Assembly (NCBI GenBank): GCA_029959085.1
Contig: JARWIR010000042.1
Location: 4,744,544-4,808,543, forward strand
Direction: 5' to 3'
Length of the DNA stretch: 64,000 bases
Source: Nemophila menziesii
Lineage: Eukaryota > Streptophyta > Magnoliopsida > Boraginales > Hydrophyllaceae
The notes under the pieces are model-generated. The model did not search any database. It worked only from the letters and a program-made list of their open reading frames with translations, and had not been told where the DNA came from. A program made the position numbers and the translations under genes. Shown here piece after piece: positions 1 through 11,069 of the stretch. The first letter of the stretch is position 1. Each line of letters starts with the position of its first letter.

Positions 1-2721
1 AAATATTCACAAAGTAAAATCATTGAAATACAAGATAAATTGAGTGCTACTCAGGAAGCTAGGCTTCAAGGCAACAACTCAATTGACCTATTGAAGAAAG
101 AAAATGACCTCATAATTGAGCTTAATGATGAATTAATCAAGGAGGAATCAATTGCCAAACAAAAATCAAGGGACCAATGGGTGGAGGAAGGTGATTTAAA
201 CACTGCCTACTTCCAAAAAATCATGAGAGGAAGATATGCTCAAAACAACATATATACCATAAAAGACAGTAATGGCAAATTCACCTCAGATGAAAGTGAA
301 ATTGCTAGTATATTTGTTAACCATTTCACTCAGATCCTGGGTACAAAGGACCTACAAGTTGAAAATGTAAGTGTTAGCCAAATTCAAAAAATATGCGAGA
401 ATAAAATCAGTAAAGAGGAAAAGGAGGAGCTAACAGAACCCATAACTGATAGTGAAATTAAAAAAGCCCTGTGGTCTATAAATAGTACAAAGAGTCCTGG
501 TCCAGATGGATTCTCAGCTGGTTTCTTTAAAGCATCATGGGACATAATTAAGGAGGACTTATGTAATGCAGTTAAGAGTTCTTTCTCAGATGATCAGATC
601 CTGAAAGAAATCAACTCTGCAAATATCTCATTAATACCAAAGGTGAAAAATCCAAACCTCACCAAAGAATATAGACCTATAGCCTGCTGTAATGTAATCT
701 ATAAGATTATATCAAAAATTATAGCAAACAGGCTAAAGTGTACATTACATGGTGTTATATCACTGAATCAGTCAGCTTTTGTACCAGGAAGATTAATTGG
801 AGAGAATATACTAATTGCCCAAGATATAGTAAGAGGTTATTCTAGACAAAATATATCCAAGAGATGCACTTTAAAGCTTGATTTAATGAAAGCTTATGAT
901 TCAGTAAATTGGGACTTCATTTTAAAAACCTTAAAAGCTTTTGACTACCCTGATAAATTTATTAAATGGGTGAGTATGTGTCTAACCAGTACATCATATT
1001 CAATTATGATTAATGGTAGCCCTCAAGGTTTCTTTAAAGGGGCAAAGGGCCTCAGGCAGGGGGACCCACTATCACCCTACTTATTTGTTATAGGTATGGA
1101 AGTGTTATCACAAATTTTCAAGCATATTGGAAATAAAAAAGAATTTCAGTGGCACCCTAATTGTGGAAAAATAAAGCTTAACAACTTAATGTTTGCTGAT
1201 GACTTACTTGTATTCTTTAAATATTCAAAGGAATCAGCTATGCTTATTAGAAAGGGACTCACACTGTTTGGAAAAATATCAGGGCTTCATATCAGTGATA
1301 GTAAAAGTAATATTTTCTATGGAGGGTGTATAGAACAAGATAAAAGGAATATGGAGGATATTCTTAACATACCTGAGGGCTTCCTCCCTATGAAATATCT
1401 GGGGGTTCCCCTCATAACAGGTAGATTAAGTCTATCTGACTGCTATCCTTTAGTTGAAAAGATGTCTACCAGGATTGATCATTGGGCCTCAAAGCACCTC
1501 TCTTATGCAGGTAGGATCCAACTAATTAAATCAGTATTAACAAGTATAGCTAGCCATTGGTGTAATGTCTATACTCTCCCAAAAAGGGTGATTAAACAGC
1601 TACAAAGTAAGATTATGGCTTTCTTGTGGTGTGGTAAGAGTAAATATGAAGGAGGGGCCAAAGTCTCTTGGGACCAGGTGAGTAAACCTATTGAGGAAGG
1701 AGGTTTGGGTATAAAAAATTTGTATGTTCAAAATCAGGTGGCTACAATTAAACTACTCTGGGGATGTTGCAGTCCTAAAGATAGTATATGGTCGAAATGG
1801 ATCAATATCAATCATTTAAAGGGTAAATCTTTTTGGCAGGTTAAGATTCCAATAGACTGTTCATGGGGTTGGAGGAAAATCCTGAAATGTAGGAGTATAG
1901 CAAAGAATCTGATCAAGTATATTGTAGGTAATGGTAAGAACATCTCAATGTGGTGGGACTACTGGCTACCGAATAATACAAGCTTATTTGAGGTAAAAGG
2001 TAGTAACTTTGCATCAGGATACTATGATAACAGTAAGCTATCTCAATTTTACTGTAAAGGCAGATGGAAATGGCCACCGATGCTGAGCTTCATGAAGGAA
2101 TGGGTGAAAAGCATATCAATAACAGATGCTGAAGATACAATTAAGTGTACCTGCACAAAAAAAGGTAACTTTGTCACGTCTGAAGTATATAACCATATTC
2201 GACAGAAGGGAATTATAAATAATTGGTCTAATATTATCTGGAAGAATAAGGGTCTACCCAAATATAAAGTCATCTACTGGTTGGCACATATAGATAAACT
2301 ACCAACAAAACAAAGATTGATGAATTGGGGACTTATCTCTAGTACGATATGTGAGTTCTGTGGATTAATGAGTGAAGACAAGAACCACCTATTCTGGAGT
2401 TGCTCATTCACAGCGCGTATATGGAACAAATGTCGAATCAAAGCTGGAATAAAATGTAACTCCACCGATTGGAACATAATCATTGAAGAATTAGCTCGGA
2501 GAAAGGAGAAAACCCTAAAAGCTGATGTTGCGAAAATGATTCTACCAATAGCTGTACACTCGATCTGGATTGAACGAAATAATAGAGTATTCAATAAGAT
2601 CTATATGAGTGAAGAGGAGATTGAGGACAAGATAGTGAATCACCTGATTGAGAACCTTGCAAAGCTAAAATCATATGGCAAAGACAAGATTGCAGAAGAA
2701 GCGATTTGCTGGAGAGGATAA
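1..2721 (+). CDS. LINE (L1-type) ORF2, C-terminal part: reverse transcriptase and zinc knuckle
   Basis: The frame is open from the first base of the window, so the real start and any endonuclease domain lie upstream; the first ATG-like codon here (TTG at 40) is not a true start. The order of motifs is that of a plant L1-type LINE polymerase: SPGPDGF and the LIPK-KNP block, QSAFVPGR, LDLMKAYDSVNW (first catalytic Asp), LRQGDPLSPYLF, the catalytic FADD at bases 1192-1203, then the YLGVPL thumb block. The C-terminus holds a zf-RVT-type knuckle, C-x2-C-x8-H-x4-C (CEFCG to WSC). The enzyme would copy its own RNA at a nicked target site. About 900 codons run without a stop or frameshift to TAA at 2719, which suggests a recent insertion. 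An untranslated tail of about 210 bases and a poly(A) tract follow. Confidence 0.93.
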   Translation, partial: KYSQSKIIEIQDKLSATQEARLQGNNSIDLLKKENDLIIELNDELIKEESIAKQKSRDQWVEEGDLNTAYFQKIMRGRYAQNNIYTIKDSNGKFTSDESEIASIFVNHFTQILGTKDLQVENVSVSQIQKICENKISKEEKEELTEPITDSEIKKALWSINSTKSPGPDGFSAGFFKASWDIIKEDLCNAVKSSFSDDQILKEINSANISLIPKVKNPNLTKEYRPIACCNVIYKIISKIIANRLKCTLHGVISLNQSAFVPGRLIGENILIAQDIVRGYSRQNISKRCTLKLDLMKAYDSVNWDFILKTLKAFDYPDKFIKWVSMCLTSTSYSIMINGSPQGFFKGAKGLRQGDPLSPYLFVIGMEVLSQIFKHIGNKKEFQWHPNCGKIKLNNLMFADDLLVFFKYSKESAMLIRKGLTLFGKISGLHISDSKSNIFYGGCIEQDKRNMEDILNIPEGFLPMKYLGVPLITGRLSLSDCYPLVEKMSTRIDHWASKHLSYAGRIQLIKSVLTSIASHWCNVYTLPKRVIKQLQSKIMAFLWCGKSKYEGGAKVSWDQVSKPIEEGGLGIKNLYVQNQVATIKLLWGCCSPKDSIWSKWININHLKGKSFWQVKIPIDCSWGWRKILKCRSIAKNLIKYIVGNGKNISMWWDYWLPNNTSLFEVKGSNFASGYYDNSKLSQFYCKGRWKWPPMLSFMKEWVKSISITDAEDTIKCTCTKKGNFVTSEVYNHIRQKGIINNWSNIIWKNKGLPKYKVIYWLAHIDKLPTKQRLMNWGLISSTICEFCGLMSEDKNHLFWSCSFTARIWNKCRIKAGIKCNSTDWNIIIEELARRKEKTLKADVAKMILPIAVHSIWIERNNRVFNKIYMSEEEIEDKIVNHLIENLAKLKSYGKDKIAEEAICWRG

Positions 2722-2956
2722 GTTGAAGAGAGAGGTTTATTAGGGCAAGAGTAGATTCGGTTGTACTTGTTTATTTGTCTGAAAGTAGAGAAGTCAAAGT
2801 GTTTGGTTTTGTCTTATTATGTTTAGGTCTGTTGGACCGAAGTAAGTTGTAATAGTTGGGCCCTCTAAAATGGGCTTTGTACTGGATTGGTTTTGTTCTT
2901 AATGATATAAAATTGGCTGGGCTTGCTGACCAAAAAAAAAAAAAAAAAAAAAAAAA
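2722..2956 (+). mobile_element. LINE 3' untranslated region and poly(A) tail
   Basis: About 210 bases follow the ORF2 stop and end in 25 consecutive A residues (2932-2956), the 3' signature of target-primed insertion. The 5' end of the element is outside the window, so the target-site duplication cannot be checked. Confidence 0.85.
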
Positions 2957-4108
2957 CATTTCAAAATTGGAAGAGATGGATTAAAAAGCATTCGAAAGGC
3001 GCTCCTCGATTTAAAACTTTTTTTTTTGATACATGGGTGTCTAGACCAGCTTTCGCGTACCACAACTAATTCCATGGGAAATATAAACATCTCTTCATGC
3101 ATATTCTCACTTAATCAGAACTAGGTTACCCATTAACAAGGAGGGGAACCTTGATTTAAACTTACTTGAACCGTATGAGGTCGTCAACAACAGAAATAAA
3201 TCTTTTACTACTTAGCATGGCAGGATGTGGAAAAGGGAGGAGAAATATGGACAACCTTTTTTTTCTTTTTGGTCAAAAGAAATATGGGCAAACTAGATTG
3301 AGAGTTAAATGGCTTGAGGGTTCTTTTTATAGTTTGAAAAATGGCTTAAGGGTGAAGATAGAAACACGTCTTTCTTTCATATACCACTACTCTCCACCAA
3401 AGATGATCGAAGCCAAATTCCAAAGCTATTTGTCCTCCATGTACACTTGTGACTTGTGAGGTATCAATGAAAATTTGTTGCTAACACCAAAAAGAACCTT
3501 GGATTAAGCAAAAAGCGGAAAAAAGATGAAAATCTTTATATAAAAAAAAGAAGTGATTTAATTTTTGAAAACAAAAAGTAGTATGCCAGGCAGAATGAGT
3601 GAGGTAGACGTCCTGAATTGTATTAGCCTATAAATGTTTAAAAACATTTCCCACACTTCTGAATAATCGTAGTAGAATATTTCATTAGTTTTTTTAATTT
3701 GTTTTTAACCTATTTATATTTATCAACAATATTGGCGTCAAAATATGCATCCTCATCATCGTTCGTTTTCCTTGACCAGGAAAAAGTCATCAGATTACGC
3801 AAGGAACCTGCACTTACTTAAATAAGATGAGAAAGAAACCAATATAAGCCGTTACCAAACACATAATAATAGACTACAAAACTGTGGTCTATGTATTTAC
3901 AGATAATAATATTCATGGCAAGGCCAAGAAAACAAAACCCAAGTAGCTGCTAAAAACATAAATAAGCTGTAGTTTTTAAAATTAAAAAAAAGCAAGGAAG
4001 GGATTCTTCATCAAACTGAATTTCAGAATCCAATCCACAAATAAGAAATAATATCTCCATCAAAAAACGCTCATTTTTCTGAGCCTAAAACACTATCTAT
4101 TCCGACTT
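2957..4108. other. Intergenic DNA with a dispersed repeat fragment
   Basis: I see no credible gene here. Bases about 3040-3140 resemble about 29567-29651: both contain variants of TCGCGTACCACAACTAATT-like sequence followed by AGAACTAGGTT-CCCAT. This looks like an old dispersed plant repeat. The rest is AT-rich; about 3900-4108 is probably the 3' untranslated region of the minus-strand ASG1-like gene, but no clear AATAAA signal was found. Confidence 0.5.
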
Positions 4109-6619
4109 TCATCCATCATTCCACAGAATATTATCAAAGGAAGAAATACGGGGAAGTTGAAGCAACATCTCTGCAAACGAGTCTTTTCTGGTACCCATTC
4201 CACCAATCAAATTCTCTTCAGTTCCTCCTCCATTAGTAGTAGTAGTATCATCCTGCTCCTCCTCATCTTGTAGTATAATAGGGCATTGAAGACTGTTTTC
4301 TTCAGCTTGAACTTGAACTTGAACTTGAGCTTGTGTTTGTGAATCCGCCGCATCAATAAGGCAAATGAGAGAACGCACCTTTTTCATTAGTAATATCTCA
4401 TCCGGATCACATTGAGTATCACTCAGTAAATCCTCTGCGATATCATTATACACACTCTGCCCTTCTTCTTCTGATGCCTTTTCCTCCTCAGGTTGATTCA
4501 TATGCATATGCATATGCACAGAAGAAGATTGAACAACCCCAGCAGCCATATTCAACTTCTCTTGATAACAGAATGCTTCAAAGTTTCGCTTCCCTAGCAT
4601 AACTAAATATTATATAAGAAAATTACTCCAATTCAATTTTATTTTATAATTAAATTTAATTTATTTACCTGAGGAGGGAGGAGCTTCTTTGACAAAGTAA
4701 TTTTGGTGCTCAGAAGTCATCGAAGAAGATGACGATGCAGAGGTAGTTGAAGAGAGCTCTTTTAAGGCAGAAGTTTTGTAAGTTCCATGATGACTCAGAT
4801 TCAGAGTGTGGCGGGTCTTAATTGGTTCTGGATTATTGACATGTGGCAAAGGTACCTCAAAATAAGGAGAGTCCAAAGGTACTTGAGCCTTCTGGCTCAA
4901 AACTTTGAGCCGATAATCACATTGAAGCAGCTTCTCGTAATGCTTATTCAATACTCCTTGTGGACATTGAAGAATATGCTGCCTGTATACATCAATTAAA
5001 AATACATTAACATCTTAAAATACAAACACCAAAATTTTTGTTAAGATAACAAATTATAGATCAAGTTCAACCAATATCAATATATATATATATTATATAT
5101 ATATATTATTAGATAGTTTACCTATAACTGCTGGCTTGTCCATTAGTAAAGTCCGAACTTGATTGCCACAAAGTGTGCTTACGAGGCTGTGGATTGGTCT
5201 CTCTGAAAAAGATGGGCGGCCGAGAAAGCTGGCCCACACAATAATATTAATAATTTTTTTTTATATAATAAGAAATAAGTTTTATCTAAATTACCACTAA
5301 AGTAAGCATTCCAGGACCCACATCTGGGCAATTTGCCTTGATTTCCGCAATGTCAGCCCACTGAACTTCAACTTTACTCTTGAGGCCATTTTGAAGAATT
5401 TCCCACACAAGCTTATGTTTAGCAAAGTAACACTTTGCCACTAGATCACCTTCATATTTTGAAATATACTGCCACAACAAAAATACACGTGTATCAGCTA
5501 AAAATCAAAATTTATTACATAACACTTTATATAAATTATTACCTCCCAATTCCCGATCTTTAAAACCGAAGCAATGAAATTCGATGCCTTGAGTTTTTCA
5601 GATGAAGCACTAGGTTTGGTTTCCTTCTTAGTTTCGGAAGGTGCAGCTGCTACAGAAGCATCTTGAGTAAGCCTCTTTTGGATTAAATCCAATAGTGAAG
5701 GGCTCTTTTTCAGCCTTAAACCTAATGGGCTCGGCTCAAGAAGCGGATTATACTGGGAAGGTGAGATTGGATGCTCATTCCCAAAACTCAACTGCTAAAA
5801 GAAACACGAGAATAATTTTAGAAAAAACAAAAGATAATACATTAAAAGATTTTGATACGCACACTCACGCGCAAGCAAGATTTTCACTTTAACGTGGTGC
5901 TTACTCTAAATTTTCTAGATCTAAAGTAACGCACACTCACACGCAAGCAAGATCTTGACTTCAACGCGGTGCTTACTCTAAATTTTCTAGATCTAAAGTA
6001 ACACGCACTCACACGCAAGCAAGATCTTGACTTTAACGCGGTGCTTACTCTAAATTTTCTAGATTCAAAGTAGCCCACAAACATGATTCGAAAGAATTAT
6101 TTCTCAGTATCAACAATCTACTTTTTTAATACATTAAAAGATACGTGTTACGATCCTATTAGAATTTGCAAACGATCATTTACTAATTTATTACTTGTAC
6201 ATGTGCCTTTAAATTCTATTGTTTGCGCCAACCTCATACATGTGATACAATATTTTTCAAAAGGAGGAGCTAAAGCCAGCTCCAACAGTGGTCTTTTTGA
6301 TTAAGTTTCAGCTGACTATAACAAATCACAACACAACAATTTCGAAAACTTGATCAAAACTATTTAAATTTTTGAAATAAAAGTAGGTTCGGAGCACAGA
6401 AACTCATGTACAATTATAGAATAAATCATTCTCAATTAGATATTATTACATAATAAGGAAAAGTCTGAAGAATACCTGATTGATAGCGAATGGAGATGAG
6501 GACATGAACCGTTTGGTGTAGGTACCATGTTCTTCTCCCAAAGAGTTTTCGAGCTTCACCGGCGACGTACCCTGGAACGACACCTTACCATTTGATCTTA
6601 ATCTTAGCAACTGAGCCAT
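4109..6619 (-). CDS. ASG1-like plant protein (At2g24100/At4g30780 family), six exons
   Basis: Coding exons on the minus strand, 5' to 3': 6476-6619, 5543-5794 (or -5791), 5295-5468, 5122-5228, 4669-4982 and 4109-4602. All introns are GT-AG, and joining gives 1485 bases, 494 residues plus stop. The start is the ATG at 6617-6619 (MAQLLRLRSNG); the frame upstream has only a TTG. The central part (residues about 110-260) carries blocks I recognise from the plant ASG1 (ALTERED SEED GERMINATION 1) family: KASNFIASVLKIGNWE, YEGDLVAKCYFAKHKLVWE, FFRETNPQPRKHTLWQ, QHILQCPQGVLNKHYEKL. The C-terminus is acidic, Gln-rich and low in complexity (QVQVQVQAEE), with an MHMHMHM run. No enzyme motif or membrane segment is visible, and I would not assign a biochemical role. 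Family recognition is from memory; the gene structure itself is well supported by phase and length. Confidence 0.85.
5861..6076. repeat. 72-bp minisatellite, three copies, in intron 1 of the ASG1-like gene
   Basis: Three tandem copies start with ACTCAC at 5863, 5935 and 6007, an exact 72-bp period. Each contains CGCAAGCAAGAT and GGTGCTTACTCTAAATTTTC followed by TAGATC-AAAGTA. Copies differ at only a few positions, so the expansion is fairly young. A 66-codon reading frame across it on the minus strand is an artefact of the repeat. Confidence 0.9.
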
Positions 6620-6662
6620 CCGATATTGATATTGATTCAATCTAAGGAAAAGGAATCGAAAA

Positions 6663-6685
6663 TCCGCGGAATTTTAATCCGCGGA
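6663..6685. promoter_or_regulatory. Inverted TCCGCGGA pair in the presumed 5' leader of the ASG1-like gene
   Basis: TCCGCGGA occurs at 6663-6670 and again at 6678-6685, separated by seven A/T bases. Each is itself a palindrome, so the pair can fold as a short hairpin. It lies 44-66 bases upstream of the start codon, inside the probable leader. Function unknown. Confidence 0.35.
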
Positions 6686-6855
6686 AATGGAGAAAAATAA
6701 ATGAAAAAGAAATAGCAGGAAGGAAGAGAATTGGATATCAAAAACCCTTATGGAAAAAGAGTTTGTTTTTTCTCAGGACTCTTTTAGCGAGTAATGCGGA
6801 ACCGATCAGGGTTTGGATTACGAGACCAATGATGAGGATTTGATGGATTTCGACA

Positions 6856-6866
6856 ATTATATATAG
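6856..6866 (-). promoter_or_regulatory. Candidate TATA box of the ASG1-like gene
   Basis: The minus strand reads ACTATATATAAT here, about 240 bases upstream of the start codon. Its position is reasonable for a TATA box with a leader of about 200 bases. There is no direct evidence of a transcription start. Confidence 0.35.
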
Positions 6867-7930
6867 TGTGTACTCCTCGAAATCTCATCGTCGTCAAATT
6901 TTAAGATTATTGTAATTTACAATATAGTCCTCATATTTTTCCTTTTTCCTTTTTCTCCTAGCCAGCTAATTATTTTTAATATTATTTGACCACGTATCAA
7001 ATAGCTAGTTTGATTTCCAGACTCTAATATTATTTAACCATGTGTCAAATAGCACAAGAATATTTTGTTATTATTAGTGAGCGTATCAAGTGTCGTAAGA
7101 CGCGACTCTTGTGTTATTCTTACGAAGTTAGTATGTTTGACATTATAAGACAAAATAACTATTTTTCTTTGTGAGTGTATCTGGTATTAGAAGACAAATA
7201 AATTGCGTCATTATTACTAAGTATGTACAAGAATTTTCTATCGTCGTCGATTATCGTATTTGATACTCATTTTTAATATTACATGTGAATTGTCGTGTAC
7301 CATTATTTGTAACCTTATCAAATTCCATAAGACTAATCTTCTAATAGGCGCTAAGATACAGTCAAACACTTTTGAGCATAGACGTTTTATGAAGATTTAT
7401 TGTATTTTTTGACTATTTATAATATATGTGCTCCTCCTCTAACATCTGTAATAAATTTGTTGTCAAATTTATGAGATAATCGTAATTCATAATATTGTCC
7501 TTTCAACTCTTTTTTGTCCTTTTTTCCTAGCTAGTTAGTCTAGTCTTTGATTTCAGTTATTATTTTGTCATATGTCAGGCGACATAAGATTATAATATTG
7601 TGTTATCATTAGTAAACGTGTCGAGTGTCTTAAAAAAATATTGTTATGTTATTAATACTGAACTAGCATGTTTGATATTATAGGACAGGAATATTCATTA
7701 CTATTTAATGAGTGTCTGATATTACAAGACAAACATTTAGAGTTTTTATTAGTGAGTGTAACTGATATTATAAGACTATAATTTTTTTCATTTATGATCG
7801 TAAGTATAACTAACTCCATTTATCTTTACTTATGAATGTGTCGGATGCCATCATTTGTCACTTATCAGTTACCATAAAACAAATTAGTGCTATGATATAT
7901 ATTCAACATACCCCATTATTGGTGTATTTT
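6856..7930. repeat. Diverged tandem duplication (about 555 bp twice) upstream of the ASG1-like gene
   Basis: The stretch from about 6856 to 7410 is repeated, diverged, at about 7412-7930. Matching landmarks in order: a TATA-like run then TGTRCTCCTC (6860s, 7420s); CGTCAAATTTT/TGTCAAATTTA; GTAATTTACAATATAGTCCT/GTAATTCATAATATTGTCCT; CCTAGC-AGCTA; repeated TATTA-AAGACAAA lines; and ATTTGT-ACCTTATCA/ATTTGTCACTTATCA. The copy nearer the gene contains the candidate TATA box, so the duplication covers promoter-proximal DNA. I see no coding sequence in it. Confidence 0.65.
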
Positions 7931-8236
7931 TCATTTGTGTGATATGATATGATGTGTCAATTGTATGATAAGAGTAGTTATAGACATAAGTCCTAAATAA
8001 AATCATAATACAAATAAAATACTATTTTGTGACGAATATCACGAAGTTGGTATTATAGATATGTTGAGCCATGTCTATATAATAAGTAATGATGGAATTA
8101 TAACAGAATGGTCATGATCATTCAAGAGCAAAATTGTCTAGCAACTTGAACGGTCCAGATTATGATACGTGTTCAATTATATCTTAAATTTCTCTATTAT
8201 CTAATAATAATCTCTTATATTTCCTTTCTGTCAGGG

Positions 8237-9981
8237 TTAATTGCATATAACCCCCCTCAACCTAATTTTCATAAGAATTTTACTACAAATATCCATGAAC
8301 TTTTAAAATTAGCTCGCTTTCTGTGTCCTCTGATTTTAGTTATTTTTGTATTATCAATGCTAAATCATTTTATAACCATCTTATAATAATAATTTATTTT
8401 CCTTTATTATTCCACCTTGATATACCAAAAACACCCTCGAGCCACCTACAAGATCGAAGAGGCATTATTACGCATCAAGAATACAAAATATTCAACCCCG
8501 TCGCATTGTCAATGAGTAAGGATATGTCCTTTAAAGTAACTCATTTTAAGTCCCTCGCCCTCTAATAGTAAGGGGTGTTCAAAAGGTTATCTAGACCTCA
8601 TCCCCCTAATTCATTTATCCTCATTGGTAATTGGTTTGGGGGTTAAGCCATATAAAACACTTGCAGGTTACCCATTATCTAACAATGAGAAAGTTGGGAG
8701 GTTACCCCAGGGATTAAAACTCCCTATTCTCGACCACCCACAGTCATGGCCTCAACTGCTTAAATTTATTAACTGAAGAAATACTATGAATCTCTTCAAA
8801 AAGGCAATCACAACCCAACATACAAGGATCACAACACATGCTCTTACTTGTCATGTTCATACATTATAATTTATGCATATATATTGCTATGAACTATCCT
8901 CGATAAGATATCTTACAACTTCATCCCAAGGCTTATTCTATTCTTGGTTTATAATCTACTATCTTGAGCGTCAGAGTGCCAACAAGGGAACTCCGCCCCT
9001 TTGGTTCGCTAACTTTTGTATGGTTTCAAGTTAAATCCATACTATTCTCAATACTACGTTATTGGATGCTTGGTTACACGTCACTTCCTCTCACCGTAGA
9101 TTTTGGACATCGAAGTAGGTATATTCTATACACTATCACACCCTTAACCTCATCCCATCTACCCTACCATACAACACCCCTCTCCCCCCAAATCTAGGAA
9201 AAACTTGATCGAGACTTATTGAAGAACAAGAAAAATGTAGTCAAATGATATATGAATTACTCCAAAGTGACCCTAGTAATAAAAGTTAGATCTAATCAAG
9301 AATAGTCGGGTTCAAAGTAAAAATTGAAGATGCTTCCACAAACCCGTCATTTCCATCTTTGATTGGATGAAGCATAACCATCATACAGTTAAAGCCAACC
9401 AATTTATTGGGATTATTATAATGGTTGAGAAATGGAAATAAAGTCGTGATAATTTCTCAGGCTTATTGGATGGTGGTTTTAAGAGATCTTAGATGCGTTA
9501 ATGATAGGTTTTTACATCCTTTGATTTCAATCCTCATTTTGAATCCTTGTTAATGATTTCATAATGTCAACTACAGAGTTATATCTTTTATATATCTAAA
9601 AGGCTGCTTCAATTGTGGTTTTGTAATGACTGTGATGTTGATGGTGTAAAGAAAAATAAGACATGGTTGTATGATAAGGGAGTCGTGGAGGAATCTTACT
9701 ATTGATGTTGACGGGAAGATGAAAAAGGAGAAAATTGTTTATTTTAATTTATTACAATAAGGGCATACAAATAAAATTACATATTAAAAATATTTAAATT
9801 ACATGTCCAGTCGATTATGCAGATAGTGGATATTAATTAACGTTAATATGTATGAAAAAATTATCAAAATTGGGAAACTAACTAATTTTCACAAAATTTA
9901 TGGATGCTAAAAATATTTCTTTAATATTTGGGGTAACATGTTTATAGAAAATAGTTGAGGAAACTATATGCAAATAAATTT
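8237..9981. mobile_element. MULE-like or foldback element defined by long inverted ends
   Basis: About 56 bases at 8237-8292 match the reverse complement of about 9925-9981. Both read TTA-TTGCATATA, then CTCAAC-TA-TTTTC, then ATAA followed by CAAATAT. The flanks share only TTTCT, so the target duplication is uncertain. The interior has no transposase I can recognise. It includes CTTGAGCGTCAGAGTGCC at about 8964, a string typical of the 3' part of plant gypsy LTRs, so part of the interior is probably an older LTR fragment. Confidence 0.45.
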
Positions 9982-11060
9982 TATTTCTCAATTGTCTCAT
10001 AAATATTTTTTGCCTTTTTTTTTGTTTTGAAGTGGACCTGTGTAAGGAATTTAATTTCTTCCAATTAAATGAAAATCATTAATATGTTTTGTAGATAATT
10101 TTGGTATTTCCTTTTTCGTCCACAAAAGTTGTTCATGTTATTTTTTTACTTAAACTAATAAATATCATTTATTAAATATAAAATTACTCTTGTCCAAAAA
10201 AAAAGTATAAAATTACTAAAATCCCTTTTATAAATTATTTTGATATTTTGAATGCTTGTTAAAAAAATTCAATTTTAGTAATATTTAAATAGGGATAAAA
10301 TGGTATAAAAAATAAAACGGTGTCTTATTTATTTAATTGGAAAATATTTATAGACAACTACTTTTTACAAATAGTAACAATATTTTATGATAAAAAGGTT
10401 TTTTTTATCTTTTTGTTCCAAATATGTTATTAGTATTAAAAAAAATTATTACAACTTAACTAATTCCTAAAAAGGTTTTTTTATCATATCTTATAAAATA
10501 TTTATTTGGTAGTGAAGACACTTTTGTCCAAAATAAAGGTACTTCCTTTTTATTTGACCAAAAAAAAAAAAAGTACTTTCTATTACAACTTTAATTTTTC
10601 CTCTCTTTTTAAGAAAAAGTGTAAAATATTATTGTTTTTATCGTACTTCTTTTCACTTTTTGTAAATACTATTCCTATTCAAATAGTAATACTCATTTAT
10701 GTTCTAAAAAAAAAGATGTAAAATATTATTGTTCTTATTATCAATATTAAGATATTTTTCATATTTTATTAAGTATTATTCCTATTCAAATAGTTACTCA
10801 TTTATGTTTCCAAAATATAAAATAAATATAAATAATTTTGTAAAGATAAAAGTTATTAAAAAGTTTTTTAATCCATATTCACCAAAAAGTGGTCAAATAA
10901 AGACTACATAACTTATTGTTTTTAAGGCTTTACCTTAAATGGTTTGGTTTCGTAAATACTATTTATTCATGTTAATGATATTAAATATAATTTTTTTTTC
11001 ATGTTGGCCTAACACTCATATTTATCTTATTTTAATACCTGACAAATCGTTTTTACGGCA
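9982..11060. other. AT-rich intergenic DNA without recognisable genes
   Basis: Very AT-rich, with many short homopolymer runs. The short open frames are made of Phe, Leu, Lys and Asn codons from A/T runs and show no family resemblance. Nothing annotatable. Confidence 0.6.
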
Positions 11061-11069
11061 ATAATTATT

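Noticed and set aside
5884..6084. 66-codon repeated peptide frame in intron 1 of the ASG1-like gene
   Set aside because: Direct product of the 72-bp minisatellite and removed by splicing.
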